Origin: JBHHYN01 sp046757565
GTDB taxonomy: Bacteria; Pseudomonadota; Gammaproteobacteria; Eutrophobiales; Eutrophobiaceae
Assembly: GCA_046757565.1 (NCBI GenBank)
Contig: JBHHYN010000006.1
Location: forward strand, 1-56,636
Direction of reading: 5' to 3'
DNA length: 56,636 bases
The notes under the pieces are model-generated. The model had not been told where the DNA came from and searched no databases. It was given only the letters and a program-made list of their open reading frames with translations. Positions 45,387-53,882 of the stretch are shown here, one piece after another (position 1 is the first letter of the stretch; every line of letters starts with the position of its first letter). The position numbers and the translations under genes were made by a program.

Positions 45387-48300
45387 TTATAATTTATTTC
45401 GATTGGAATCGATATAGGAGCTGATCTTGTCCTTGAGTTGCCTGGCCCGTTCCCGCTCTGACTCAGAGAGTTCTTTTTCCAGTATATCGCGTCGGCGGAT
45501 ATCCATGACATTACCATTTTCCGCAAGGATGCTGTACCAGGCCAACGCTAATGATTTATCCTGGTCCACACCATCGCCTTTCATGTACATGATCCCGAGA
45601 TTACGTTGTGCAATGGCATAGCCTTGCCCGGCCGCCATGCGATACCATTTGGCGGCTTCAAGCGGATCCCGTTCAACCCCTTCTCCATAAGCATAGGCAA
45701 CACCAACTTTATATTGCGCCGGAGCATAGCCCTGTTCTGCGGATTTTTTGAACCATTTAAACGCCGCGGCGCTGTCTGCACTCGTCCCATTATCAGCAAA
45801 TGAATAGGCCAGGCCCCGCTCGTAATCACTGACTGCCTGAGAGGCCTTGCTTTTATTTTCCTCTGAAATGCGTGCTTCTACATCTTCTGATGCCTGTTTA
45901 TCTTCCGTTTCCTGTTCGACTTTTCTGCCAAACAAACGACCAAAAAATCCTCTCTTTTTGCCCTCATGTTCCGCTCCTGGGGCGGTGGCGGTTTTTTCTT
46001 CGGCGGCAGGACGCTCCGTTTCGTTTTCACTTGTAGCGGCGACCTCCGGCGCCTGCCCGTCCTCCCCATGTGCCTGTTCCCTGGCCGTTGTCTCTACGGG
46101 TTCCGGTGTTGCCGCTGACTGTTCCCCGGTATCCTTATTTTTATCTTTACCGAATAATTTCTTAAAGAATCCAAAACGTGATTTTTTCTTCCCGGGTTCG
46201 GTACTGGCGGTCTCTACGCCACCGCTATCAACCTCTTCCTGCTGATTCTCATCGACCTCACCTTCAGCTATTTCCTCGGATTTTGTCCGGGCTACGCGCT
46301 GAATGCTTTCCAGGTTATGTTGCGCGGAAACATGGCCCTGAGCAGCCGCCTTTTTATACCAGTAACCGGCCTGTTTATCATCCTGTTGTATCCCTTCTCC
46401 CATCAGGAACATATTCCCCAGACTATACTGCGCATCGACATTGCCCTGATCGGCCGAGCGGCGGTACCAGATTGCCGCTTCATTATAATCCTGCCTGGTC
46501 CCCAGACCTTGATAGTAAAGTGAGCCCAATTGATACTGTGCCGCCGCATCTCCCTGTGCGGCAAGGGAGTGAAATGCCAGAAAAGCCTCGTCATAATCCT
46601 GTTTGTCCAGGTCATCCATTGCAGCTTGAAACAGCGCCGGATCGGCCCTGGCTGCCGGCACTTCCCCGATGGCTGCCTGTTCCTGACCGGTTGCCGGGGT
46701 GCTTGCCGATTCATCCACCATAGCAACGGTTTCCTCGTTAATGTCACCGGAGCTGTTTTCGCGTGGGGCGCCGGCATCGGATTTGCCAAACAATTTTCGG
46801 AAAAAACCGAATTTTGATCGCTTTTTTGTCTGCTCCGCTGTGCCGGTTGCCTGTTCTGTATTCTCTTCTACAGGTTTAACGGCGGACTGGTTCTGTTCTG
46901 TTTCCCCTGCCCCATTGCCGGTGTCGGCGGTATCTTCATTAACCGGCTCCTGATCCGGGCTTGTCTCACCCAAAGGAATAGGGGAGTCTGTTGGTGTGGC
47001 GATGTCCGCAGCGTAGGCAACGGCACTCTCTTTATCTTCTTCTGAGGCGGTATCGGTTCCTTCTCTGGTAATCTCCTGCGCTGCACCGGTGGAAGCCGTA
47101 TCTGCTCCGGCAGCAGTGCCGGATGCCTCGTCACTGTCCTGTTTTTTCTTTCCAAACAGGCGCCGGAAAAAACCCTTTTTGGGCGGCGGGGCCTCCTCAG
47201 TGGCTACCGTGACCGGGGACTCTTCACCCGCCCCCTCAGGGGTCATCATGTCACTGGCGGCGGCCTCATTATCCTGCTCCGGCACCGTTTCAACGGGTTC
47301 GTATTGTGACTCCGGTTCAGTCTCTACAATCGCCTCTTCTCCTGTATCCCGATGTTTTGAAAAAAGATTGCCGAAGAACCGGGATAATCTTCCGGGTTTC
47401 TTCTCTGCTTCCGTTTCCTCATAGGTGATGACGTTGTCACTCTCCAACGCCCGCCACGGTTCAATCTCTGTGGGGTTGTTTTCCTCCCGGTGTGCAAGGG
47501 GTATATCGCCATCGTCAACAGTTGTGGATACAGGCTGGCCTGGTTCAGCATCGACAGCGATGGGTGCTGCTTCCTGATCGATATTGTCCATGGCAAGCAG
47601 TTCTTTTCCCTGCGTACTCTGTGCTGTAGCCGGTTGCTCTTCAGTGGCGGTTGAAGCACCGCCATCTTCGTTTTGCAATGCCGTGGTTTGTTCCTCTACC
47701 GCAGTGGCCGGCGCTTCTTCCTGCATCGACATTGTATTGTCTTCGGTGATGGGTTCAGCGGGTTCCGTCTTTTTTCCAAACAGCTTGCTGAAAAAGCCAC
47801 GGATACCTTTCCGTCTCTTCGGTTTTGCCACGCTTTCCGTTGTGGCGATCTCCCCGGGAGCACGTTCTTCAACCGTATCCGAGGCAACGATCTCTGTCTG
47901 CGCCGGCGACCCGGTTACTGCTAACGGCTGTTCCTCAGCAGTCTCCGGCCCGCCTGTTTTTTGAGTACCACGCTCCAGTGATAGCAGATCGGATTTTTCA
48001 GTATCGGGAACGGGACCTGTCGCCTTGCCCGCTTGAGCTTCAACCCTGGTAACCGTGACGGCAGGAGTTTCAACCTTTTTTACCGGGCTTTGTGGCCTGG
48101 TGACCGGTGCCGGTTGCAGTTGCGGTGTAGAGCGTGTCCTCGATGCTCCGGCAAGGGCGCGTTCAATGCTGGCCAGTTCGTTTTGTGCCGCGGCATAGCC
48201 CTGATCGGCGGCGAGTCGGAACCAGCGCAGCGCCTGGTTATAATCCTGCTTGACCCCTTTCCCGGAACGGTACATGCTGCCCAGGTTGTACTGTGCAGCC

Positions 48301-48881
48301 GCATTGCCCCGGTCGGCGGCCATGCGGTACCATTTTACCGCCTCCAGGTAATCCTGCGGTACACCGTCACCGGTATGATATTTACTTCCCAACTGTACCT
48401 GGGCCCGGGCGTAACCCTGTTCCGCCGCTTTTCTGAACCACTTTGCCGCTTCCTGACTGTCCTGGCGTACCCCCTCACCGAATGAATAGGAGAGGCCCAG
48501 GCTGTATTGGGCGATGATGTGGCCCTGTTCGGCAGCGCGCCGGTACCAGAGCGCCGCCTCCTTATAATTCTGTTTAATCCCTTCGCCAAAGGAATAGGCG
48601 ACTGCCAGGTTATATTGTGCATCTTTATCCCCCTGTACCGCGGCCTTGCGATACCATTTGGCCGCTTCCTCATAACTCTGGGGAAGGCCTTCACCCACGT
48701 AATACATATAGCCGAGATTGGCCTGGGCCTTGGCATCGCCCTGCTCCGCCAGACGTTTGAACTCTTTCGCGGCCGTGTTGTAGTCACCCCGTGAAAGGGC
48801 CGCACTGGCCGAATAGAGATCCGCGTGGCCAAGTAACGGAAAGGAGAAGATGATAAAAGAGAGTGTCAGTCGTAGAGTCAT
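45387..48881 (-). CDS. large exported Sel1-repeat protein with repeated basic FFxxLFGK motifs
   Basis: A 1164-residue protein with a signal peptide (about 1-20). Three blocks of Sel1-like repeats (about 37-243, 752-861 and 1020-1132) carry GEGVxQDxxEAAKWYRKAAEQG units and probably bind partner proteins. Between them lie long acidic, Thr/Ala/Glu-rich linkers with six copies of a basic amphipathic motif, GFFxKLFGKK-like, near 362, 500, 570, 692, 904 and 978. The architecture was not recognised as a known family. It is the first gene transcribed of no clear operon; function unknown. Confidence 0.85.
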   Translation of the reverse strand: MTLRLTLSFIIFSFPLLGHADLYSASAALSRGDYNTAAKEFKRLAEQGDAKAQANLGYMYYVGEGLPQSYEEAAKWYRKAAVQGDKDAQYNLAVAYSFGEGIKQNYKEAALWYRRAAEQGHIIAQYSLGLSYSFGEGVRQDSQEAAKWFRKAAEQGYARAQVQLGSKYHTGDGVPQDYLEAVKWYRMAADRGNAAAQYNLGSMYRSGKGVKQDYNQALRWFRLAADQGYAAAQNELASIERALAGASRTRSTPQLQPAPVTRPQSPVKKVETPAVTVTRVEAQAGKATGPVPDTEKSDLLSLERGTQKTGGPETAEEQPLAVTGSPAQTEIVASDTVEERAPGEIATTESVAKPKRRKGIRGFFSKLFGKKTEPAEPITEDNTMSMQEEAPATAVEEQTTALQNEDGGASTATEEQPATAQSTQGKELLAMDNIDQEAAPIAVDAEPGQPVSTTVDDGDIPLAHREENNPTEIEPWRALESDNVITYEETEAEKKPGRLSRFFGNLFSKHRDTGEEAIVETEPESQYEPVETVPEQDNEAAASDMMTPEGAGEESPVTVATEEAPPPKKGFFRRLFGKKKQDSDEASGTAAGADTASTGAAQEITREGTDTASEEDKESAVAYAADIATPTDSPIPLGETSPDQEPVNEDTADTGNGAGETEQNQSAVKPVEENTEQATGTAEQTKKRSKFGFFRKLFGKSDAGAPRENSSGDINEETVAMVDESASTPATGQEQAAIGEVPAARADPALFQAAMDDLDKQDYDEAFLAFHSLAAQGDAAAQYQLGSLYYQGLGTRQDYNEAAIWYRRSADQGNVDAQYSLGNMFLMGEGIQQDDKQAGYWYKKAAAQGHVSAQHNLESIQRVARTKSEEIAEGEVDENQQEEVDSGGVETASTEPGKKKSRFGFFKKLFGKDKNKDTGEQSAATPEPVETTAREQAHGEDGQAPEVAATSENETERPAAEEKTATAPGAEHEGKKRGFFGRLFGRKVEQETEDKQASEDVEARISEENKSKASQAVSDYERGLAYSFADNGTSADSAAAFKWFKKSAEQGYAPAQYKVGVAYAYGEGVERDPLEAAKWYRMAAGQGYAIAQRNLGIMYMKGDGVDQDKSLALAWYSILAENGNVMDIRRRDILEKELSESERERARQLKDKISSYIDSNRNKL

Positions 48882-49154
48882 CGCCTTGATACCCCCTGAT
48901 AGAGACGCATTGAAAGGGTGTTTCTGATTAACAGCAACAACATGTATGCTCTTTATGATAGCCCGCTAAACCGGCAATATGCCACAAAATACAGGGTAAA
49001 ATCCATTGAAAAATACCAGATATCGTGGATTACTGTAAATTTCTGTATACGGCATTAGCCACGATGCAGGTCATCGGTCTGTTGCGAACAGGCCCTGTGT
49101 CAGGGGATCTCTGTTTCATGTCATGGAGGAAGTTGGTTGCAAGGTCTCTGAGAA

Positions 49155-49727
49155 TTAAAAGCCGGATATCCAGTCATCGGTGTCATCAGACGGTGTGGCC
49201 ATGATCTCCTCGATCTCTTCAACATGAATATCTCCACCCCAACGTGCGTGGATCCTGCCGTCAGGCCTGTAAATCACGGTATATGGAATCCCGATAAGGT
49301 GTTTTCCGATCATCTCCGAGGCCATGCCCAGATCGGCAAGAAATATTGGATAGTCCAGCGGATGGTGTTGCAGGAACTGTCTGATAATACCGATCTTGCC
49401 ATATTCGAAACTGGGGTAATCGAGTGTGATCCCCAATACGGTTACGCCTTCTGCCTTATGTTTGGCATAAAATGCCTCAACCGCCGGTAATTCCTGCAAG
49501 CAGAAGGAACAGGAGGGACTCCAGATATTGGCGATAACCCAGTTACCTGTACCGATGTATTCAGCCATGGACTGTTCCACGCCATCGGCACGCGTCAAAC
49601 GGAGGTCCGGAGACTCAGCCGGGAGAGGCTGAGCGGAGAGTGTGCATAGCAGAAGAACAGCGATAGCCGATAGGATAAATGTTATACGACATCTCATCAG
49701 TGTAAAAAAAGGATTATCAGATTTCAC
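49155..49727 (-). CDS. TlpA-like periplasmic thioredoxin
   Basis: A 190-residue thioredoxin-fold protein with a signal or anchor segment (about 13-35) and the active-site pair Cys73-Cys76 in WSPSCSFCLQELP; GIPYTVIYRPDG gives the cis-proline. GTG 49727 is the first start, ATG 49697 an alternative. It lies downstream of soxD on the same strand, 163 bases away, so it may keep the SoxYZ carrier cysteine or the cytochrome reduced, as SoxW/SoxS do elsewhere. Confidence 0.85.
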   Translation of the reverse strand: MKSDNPFFTLMRCRITFILSAIAVLLLCTLSAQPLPAESPDLRLTRADGVEQSMAEYIGTGNWVIANIWSPSCSFCLQELPAVEAFYAKHKAEGVTVLGITLDYPSFEYGKIGIIRQFLQHHPLDYPIFLADLGMASEMIGKHLIGIPYTVIYRPDGRIHARWGGDIHVEEIEEIMATPSDDTDDWISGF

Positions 49728-49890
49728 TGGAACCCATCTCTATATCTCAGTCGGCCGATGTTTCCATTCACCCCACTATAAACCCCATAGTGCGGCAGGT
49801 TCCTGAAGTATAGCCGATAGCAGGCCATGGGTTCTCCCGGTATACCCCATAATATTTTCGAATGCACCGGGTTAGCCATCAATCAGATCG

Positions 49891-50439
49891 TTACTGACGC
49901 TTCTGCTCCTGGTAAACATTAATAAAGCCGTTACGGTTCGGCATCCTCACCTTGGGCAGGGAGTCGCTATTCATCTCATCGGTTGCCCTGATAATACCGT
50001 TCAGGTAAAGCAGATAGGCGGTAACCGCATACACCTCATCATCGGTCAATGTACCCGGGGCCTGCATCGGCATAGAGCGCCGGGTAAAGTCAAACAGTGT
50101 CGTCGCATAAGGCCAGTAGGTTCCAATTGTTTTTTCCGGATATTCATCGGTCAGGCCATATTCCGCTCCCGCAAGCTGATCGCCGCTGCCCCCGGTGCCG
50201 GCCCTGCCATGACAGGAACGGCAATATTTTTCATAGACCGGCTTGCCTTCCCGGGCCGTTCCATGACCCGGTGGCAAGCCTTCACCGTCGGGCATGACAC
50301 CGATCTCCCATTTAGCGCTCTCTTCGGCAATGACAGGCCGGCCCAAACCGGGTCCCTGTGGGACATCGGCAGCATACAGATCAGTCCCAACCAGTGCCGA
50401 TATCAATAGCGCCGCTGTCCAGTTTATGGTGTTGATCAT
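49891..50439 (-). CDS. soxD: SoxD-like monoheme cytochrome c
   Basis: Electron acceptor of the SoxCD sulfur dehydrogenase. From ATG 50439 the product is 182 residues with a signal peptide (to about LYAA), one heme site CRSCH (73-77) and a likely methionine ligand in RRSMPMQAP. The start lies 56 bases inside the soxC end; a frame extends to 50517. Well-studied SoxD proteins carry two hemes, so this is a short form. Assignment rests on the soxC context. Confidence 0.8.
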   Translation of the reverse strand: MINTINWTAALLISALVGTDLYAADVPQGPGLGRPVIAEESAKWEIGVMPDGEGLPPGHGTAREGKPVYEKYCRSCHGRAGTGGSGDQLAGAEYGLTDEYPEKTIGTYWPYATTLFDFTRRSMPMQAPGTLTDDEVYAVTAYLLYLNGIIRATDEMNSDSLPKVRMPNRNGFINVYQEQKRQ

Positions 50440-51754
50440 AGATATGGGTAACCAGCCCGTCTTCATCCACTGCCCAGGTGACAATGGCATTGTAATGGAA
50501 AAAACCCTGACGCCCACGCCTGGCTACCAGCTCATCGCGTTCCGGCTGCACGTAGCCGGTTTCATCCGTGACCCGGCTTTTCAGGATTGACGGCCGGCCG
50601 TCCCATCGCCAGGGGATACGGAAGCGGGTAAAGGCCTTCGGCAATACCGGTTGTTCCAGTAAGGCTTGCGCCCAGGTCTTGCCGCCATCCGTGGAAACGT
50701 CCACACGCCTGACCTTGCCGCGTCCACTCCAGGCGAGCCCCGTGATCGGGTACAGGCCCGGCCCGCTCTTTAACACCATTCCTGAGGAGGGTGCAGTAAT
50801 CAGGGATTTTGCCTCAATCACGAAGGTGAACATCCGGGCCTTGCCGGAGGGTTGCAGTTCCGTATACAGAGCGGTTTCATTACGCGCCATGATCGGCCTG
50901 TCTGTCGCCTTCAGCCGGTGCAGCCATTTAACGTTCAACACCCCCTCCCAACCCGGCAGGATCAGACGCAGCGGATAACCGTTTTCCGGGCGCAGCCGTT
51001 CTCCGTTTTGATAAAGGGCCAGTATGCCGTCGTCCATCGCTTTTTTCATGGGGATGCTGATATTCATCGCGAAGGCGTCAGCGCCCTCTGCAATCAGCCA
51101 TTTCGCCTCTTTCCGCAATCCTGTTTCATCCAGGATTGTTGCCAGCGGGATACCGGTCCATTCACTGCAGGAAGCGAGACCATGAAAATAACCGGCCTCG
51201 GCCCTTGATGGTTGTTTGTGCCAGCCGGCGTTACTATTTCCCCCGCACTCAAGGAACAGTATTTGTGAACGCATGGGATAGCGCAGCAGATCGTTTATTG
51301 TGAATATAGACGGCTGTTTGACCAGCCCATGAATGAGCAGTTGGTGATGTTGCGGCGGGATCTGCGGGACACCATTGTGATGACGCTCAAAATGCAGTCC
51401 ATTCGGCGTGATGCTTCCTTCCAGCAAATGCAGTGGCGTCCAGGACACGCCGTTGCCGGGTACATCACGGTTGGGTGAAGGCGCGCGAATGACACTGTTT
51501 TCATACTTCGATGGTTTGCCATAGGTGGAAAACGGCCCGCCGGCATGATGCATCCACGGCGGATCAGCGGGATCAATCGGATCATTCGTTTTCTTTATCG
51601 GATCGGACAATACCTGCTCACTTACTGCACCCAATGTTGCGATCATGCCGAATTTCAGACTGGTTGTGATAAAGAGTCTGCGGTCGAGCAGGCCGTTTCC
51701 AGCCACATCCGGGTAGAGGGTTAGTGGTTTAGTGCCCCTGTTATCCATTTTCAT
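50381..51754 (-). CDS. soxC: SoxC, molybdopterin sulfur dehydrogenase subunit
   Basis: A 457-residue sulfite-oxidase-family protein that in the Sox pathway oxidises carrier-bound sulfane sulfur. The N-terminus has a Tat-type signal (DRRLFITTSLKFG). The molybdenum-ligand cysteine is Cys170 in FLECGGNSNAGW; the C-terminal dimerisation domain contains VRRVDVSTDGGKTW. It overlaps soxD. It needs the molybdenum cofactor, linking it to modABC in this window. Confidence 0.92.
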   Translation of the reverse strand: MKMDNRGTKPLTLYPDVAGNGLLDRRLFITTSLKFGMIATLGAVSEQVLSDPIKKTNDPIDPADPPWMHHAGGPFSTYGKPSKYENSVIRAPSPNRDVPGNGVSWTPLHLLEGSITPNGLHFERHHNGVPQIPPQHHQLLIHGLVKQPSIFTINDLLRYPMRSQILFLECGGNSNAGWHKQPSRAEAGYFHGLASCSEWTGIPLATILDETGLRKEAKWLIAEGADAFAMNISIPMKKAMDDGILALYQNGERLRPENGYPLRLILPGWEGVLNVKWLHRLKATDRPIMARNETALYTELQPSGKARMFTFVIEAKSLITAPSSGMVLKSGPGLYPITGLAWSGRGKVRRVDVSTDGGKTWAQALLEQPVLPKAFTRFRIPWRWDGRPSILKSRVTDETGYVQPERDELVARRGRQGFFHYNAIVTWAVDEDGLVTHIYDQHHKLDSGAIDIGTGWD

Positions 51755-51917
51755 TCCGGAAGGGAGATGAGCTGCTACGTTACGTCCTGGAGGATAGAAT
51801 CAGCAAGGACTTTATTCCCCACAGCTTGCTGCGGTGGTATTCCCTGCATGCCTCAATCAATCAAACAGTGTGCGGGGATGGCGCCGGGCCATCCCCTATT
51901 TCCTGACAAGGTGCAGA

Positions 51918-52787
51918 TCAGGTGTGTTTGATTTCGAAGGAGGACACCCAGTCATTATTTTTTGTGTCAGTGGCCTCGATAGTGAGCTTTCCTTCCTGAT
52001 TCGGGATGAAGTAAAAGCGGAACGCCGGGTCCTGACTGACCGAAAAGGTTAATTGCGCCTTTAATATCGGGATACCTTCGTAGGCAACCTTGAAGCTGCT
52101 GAGAAAATGTGCCGGTGGACGGGAATTATAGACCGGATCATAGGCCATGCCGGTGACATTCGGGTGGAGGATCTTGACCTGTACGAGATTAGGCTGGCCG
52201 ATCTTGAGCTCGCCGATGGTGTTCAATTTCATCCTGCCCATAAATTTGCGGGATTCTGCCGCGCTCTTGGGTGGTGGTGCGGAGCAGGCGCCCTTGGCGC
52301 GGATGAATTTTTTCACACTATACAACTCCCCATCGTTCATTTCAGCGATGGCCCGTATGTAGGAGAAATCATCCACCCTTACCCGCATGGCCAAATCGGC
52401 CTTACCGCTCTCCGGTGTAAATTCAAATATACCGACTAACGGCACCGGATTCTTGTCGATGACGACGGTAATTTTCTTGATGTAACGCTCTTGGGTCTGT
52501 GGGAGCAGGGTATGGACGGAGACCGGGACCACTGTCGCATCTTCTGCTCTGATGGGGGCCCTGATTTCGAGGACATTCTGACCTGCTCCCTCGAGGATCT
52601 CCCGGTTCGCAAACATAGCCGGCTTGATGTTTTCCATCCAGACAGCATCTGACTTGCCCTTTCGCCAATTGTCATTGGTTTGCCACTCTTCCAGTTCGAC
52701 GGCCGCAAATGCGTTCATGAACAGGGTGATTAGGCCTAAGGAAACCAGCAATCTCATCGTTTTGTGTCGCAAGCTAAGGTGTGGCAT
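51918..52787 (-). CDS. fused SoxY-SoxZ sulfur carrier-like protein
   Basis: A 289-residue exported protein with signal peptide (to about AFA). Residues 40-170 are SoxY-like and end in KGACSAPP with Cys168; residues 190-289 are SoxZ-like (KLNTIGELKIGQPNLVQVKILHP onward). It matches the fused carriers described as quinoprotein dehydrogenase-associated SoxYZ-like. The start at 52787 has AGGAGG six bases upstream; the frame runs back to 52844. It lies 163 bases upstream of soxC and should be its substrate carrier. Confidence 0.88.
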   Translation of the reverse strand: MPHLSLRHKTMRLLVSLGLITLFMNAFAAVELEEWQTNDNWRKGKSDAVWMENIKPAMFANREILEGAGQNVLEIRAPIRAEDATVVPVSVHTLLPQTQERYIKKITVVIDKNPVPLVGIFEFTPESGKADLAMRVRVDDFSYIRAIAEMNDGELYSVKKFIRAKGACSAPPPKSAAESRKFMGRMKLNTIGELKIGQPNLVQVKILHPNVTGMAYDPVYNSRPPAHFLSSFKVAYEGIPILKAQLTFSVSQDPAFRFYFIPNQEGKLTIEATDTKNNDWVSSFEIKHT

Positions 52788-53057
52788 GTCAGCCTCCTGG
52801 GAGCAATAATTTTGTGAAATCAATTGTTGCACGTTTTCATGCAAGGCATCACAAACTACTATTCCGGTATCAGTAAATTATAGTCTAAATATCTTATATT
52901 CACATATGAAATATATATATATTAATATAGTATATATAAACTTGTGTGCAAAGCAAAGATTATCTGGTTATAAAAAAGCAGTTCTTGGAAATCTTTTAAT
53001 ATGAACATAAACTTAACTATTTACTTCACCACAGGGGTACTGAGGTCACAGAGATAA
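52788..53057. other. AT-rich intergenic region
   Basis: 270 bases upstream of the SoxYZ gene. Around 52900-52940 the DNA is almost pure A and T with TA-step runs. A CACAG/TCACAGAG-rich patch at 53030-53055 follows. No gene seen. The MITE starts just to the right. Confidence 0.4.
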
Positions 53058-53065
53058 TAAAAAGT

Positions 53066-53223
53066 GGCTCTTCAGCAGAATCTGTGGGTTAACAAGAAAG
53101 ACTTTTGAATAAAAACTGATTAAATAGAGAGGCGGATTCAAGTCATAAATACCGTCATTCCCGTTTTCACGGGAATGACGGGCTACTGTTTATATATCAA
53201 CCCACAGATTCTGCTGAAGACCC
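53066..53223 (+). mobile_element. complete 158-bp MITE, ISL3-like ends
   Basis: Terminal inverted repeats of 25 bp (53066-53090 and 53199-53223) differ at one position and begin GGCTCTTCAGC and GGGTCTTCAGC. They are flanked by the exact 8-bp duplication TAAAAAGT at 53058-53065 and 53224-53231. The interior has no coding frame and contains a 13-bp hairpin. Eight-base duplications and GGxTCTT ends resemble the ISL3 transposon family. Partial copies form both window ends. Confidence 0.9.
53152..53181. repeat. hairpin inside the MITE, dRS3-like core
   Basis: A 13-bp perfect stem (53152-53164 with 53169-53181) and four-base loop. Its core fits ATTCCC-N8-GGGAAT, the form of the neisserial dRS3 repeat that serves as an integration target for some filamentous phages. 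The right window end stops inside the equivalent arm. Confidence 0.75.
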
Positions 53224-53426
53224 TAAAAAGTTAAAAATAATGTTCGAAAAACTCGTAGGCTTGCCCCGGTTGGATCGTGAAATATAGATATGAATAACTA
53301 TTACACTGAATCTCGGTCGCTTGCGGCAGAGTTGTTCATAGAGTAAGAACCTTCTCCCGCCAGGGCCTCCCTAATCATGGCGAAGGAGAGGGTATATGCC
53401 CAATGAAGGAAATAGTGCGGCAATCA

Positions 53427-53744
53427 TCAGGCCAGCAAACCACCGATCAGTGCGCCGATTAACAGTACCGGTATATAAATCAGGTAGAGCAGGATCCCGC
53501 CACCTGCGATGACCATGCCGATGAGCGGCAGGCCGGTAAACAGCGAGCCGAAGGCGAACAGCACCACAGCAAGTACCAGCCCCGGGATCAGGGCTGCAAC
53601 AAATCCCTTGAGAATACCGCCGGCCACTTTGCCTCCGACAATGCCGGCGATGAGCGATCCCAGCCCCGGCAGCCATATGAGCAGGAGGGAGATCGCAAAC
53701 ATCCATATCATCCCCATAATAATACTACCCTTCTCTGCGGACAT
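53427..53744 (-). CDS. small glycine-rich membrane protein
   Basis: A 105-residue protein with three or so membrane segments, rich in Gly, Leu and Ile (for example PGLGSLIAGIVGGKVAGGILKGF). No function recognised. ATG 53744 has no ribosome site; ATG 53717 (MGMIWMF) follows AAGGG and is possible. Divergent from the racemase-like gene. Confidence 0.6.
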   Translation of the reverse strand: MSAEKGSIIMGMIWMFAISLLLIWLPGLGSLIAGIVGGKVAGGILKGFVAALIPGLVLAVVLFAFGSLFTGLPLIGMVIAGGGILLYLIYIPVLLIGALIGGLLA

Positions 53745-53818
53745 TATTCAGTGCCTGTGCGCATCATGATGATCGGGTTTTCACTTTAAATTGTATTGTG
53801 CTGTTAAAACCTGCGCCC

Positions 53819-53849
53819 ATTGTATACAATTTTCGTGATCAGGTACTAT
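53819..53849 (+). promoter_or_regulatory. GntR-type palindrome and promoter ahead of the racemase-like gene
   Basis: ATTGTATACAAT (53819-53830) is a perfect 12-bp palindrome of the GT-N-AC form bound by GntR-family regulators. A -10-like TACTAT lies at 53844-53849; the -35 (TTGTAT, weak) would overlap the palindrome, which fits repression. Confidence 0.5.
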
Positions 53850-53882
53850 AGTCAATATCAAAAAGCACCGCCTGAAACGTGA

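Noticed and set aside
45847..47964. Long plus-strand frames opposite the Sel1 protein
   Set aside because: They arise from the biased codon composition of the repetitive acidic linkers; no domain or ribosome site.
1..53112. A 53-kb composite transposon bounded by the inverted copies at 1-47 and 53066-53112
   Set aside because: The interval holds core genes (lon, clpPX, fabI, tRNAs) and no transposase; the copies are better read as independent MITE insertions.
53371..53706. Minus-strand 111-residue frame overlapping the small membrane protein
   Set aside because: Arg/His/Cys-rich composition of a shadow frame; the 53427-53744 frame has coherent membrane segments.
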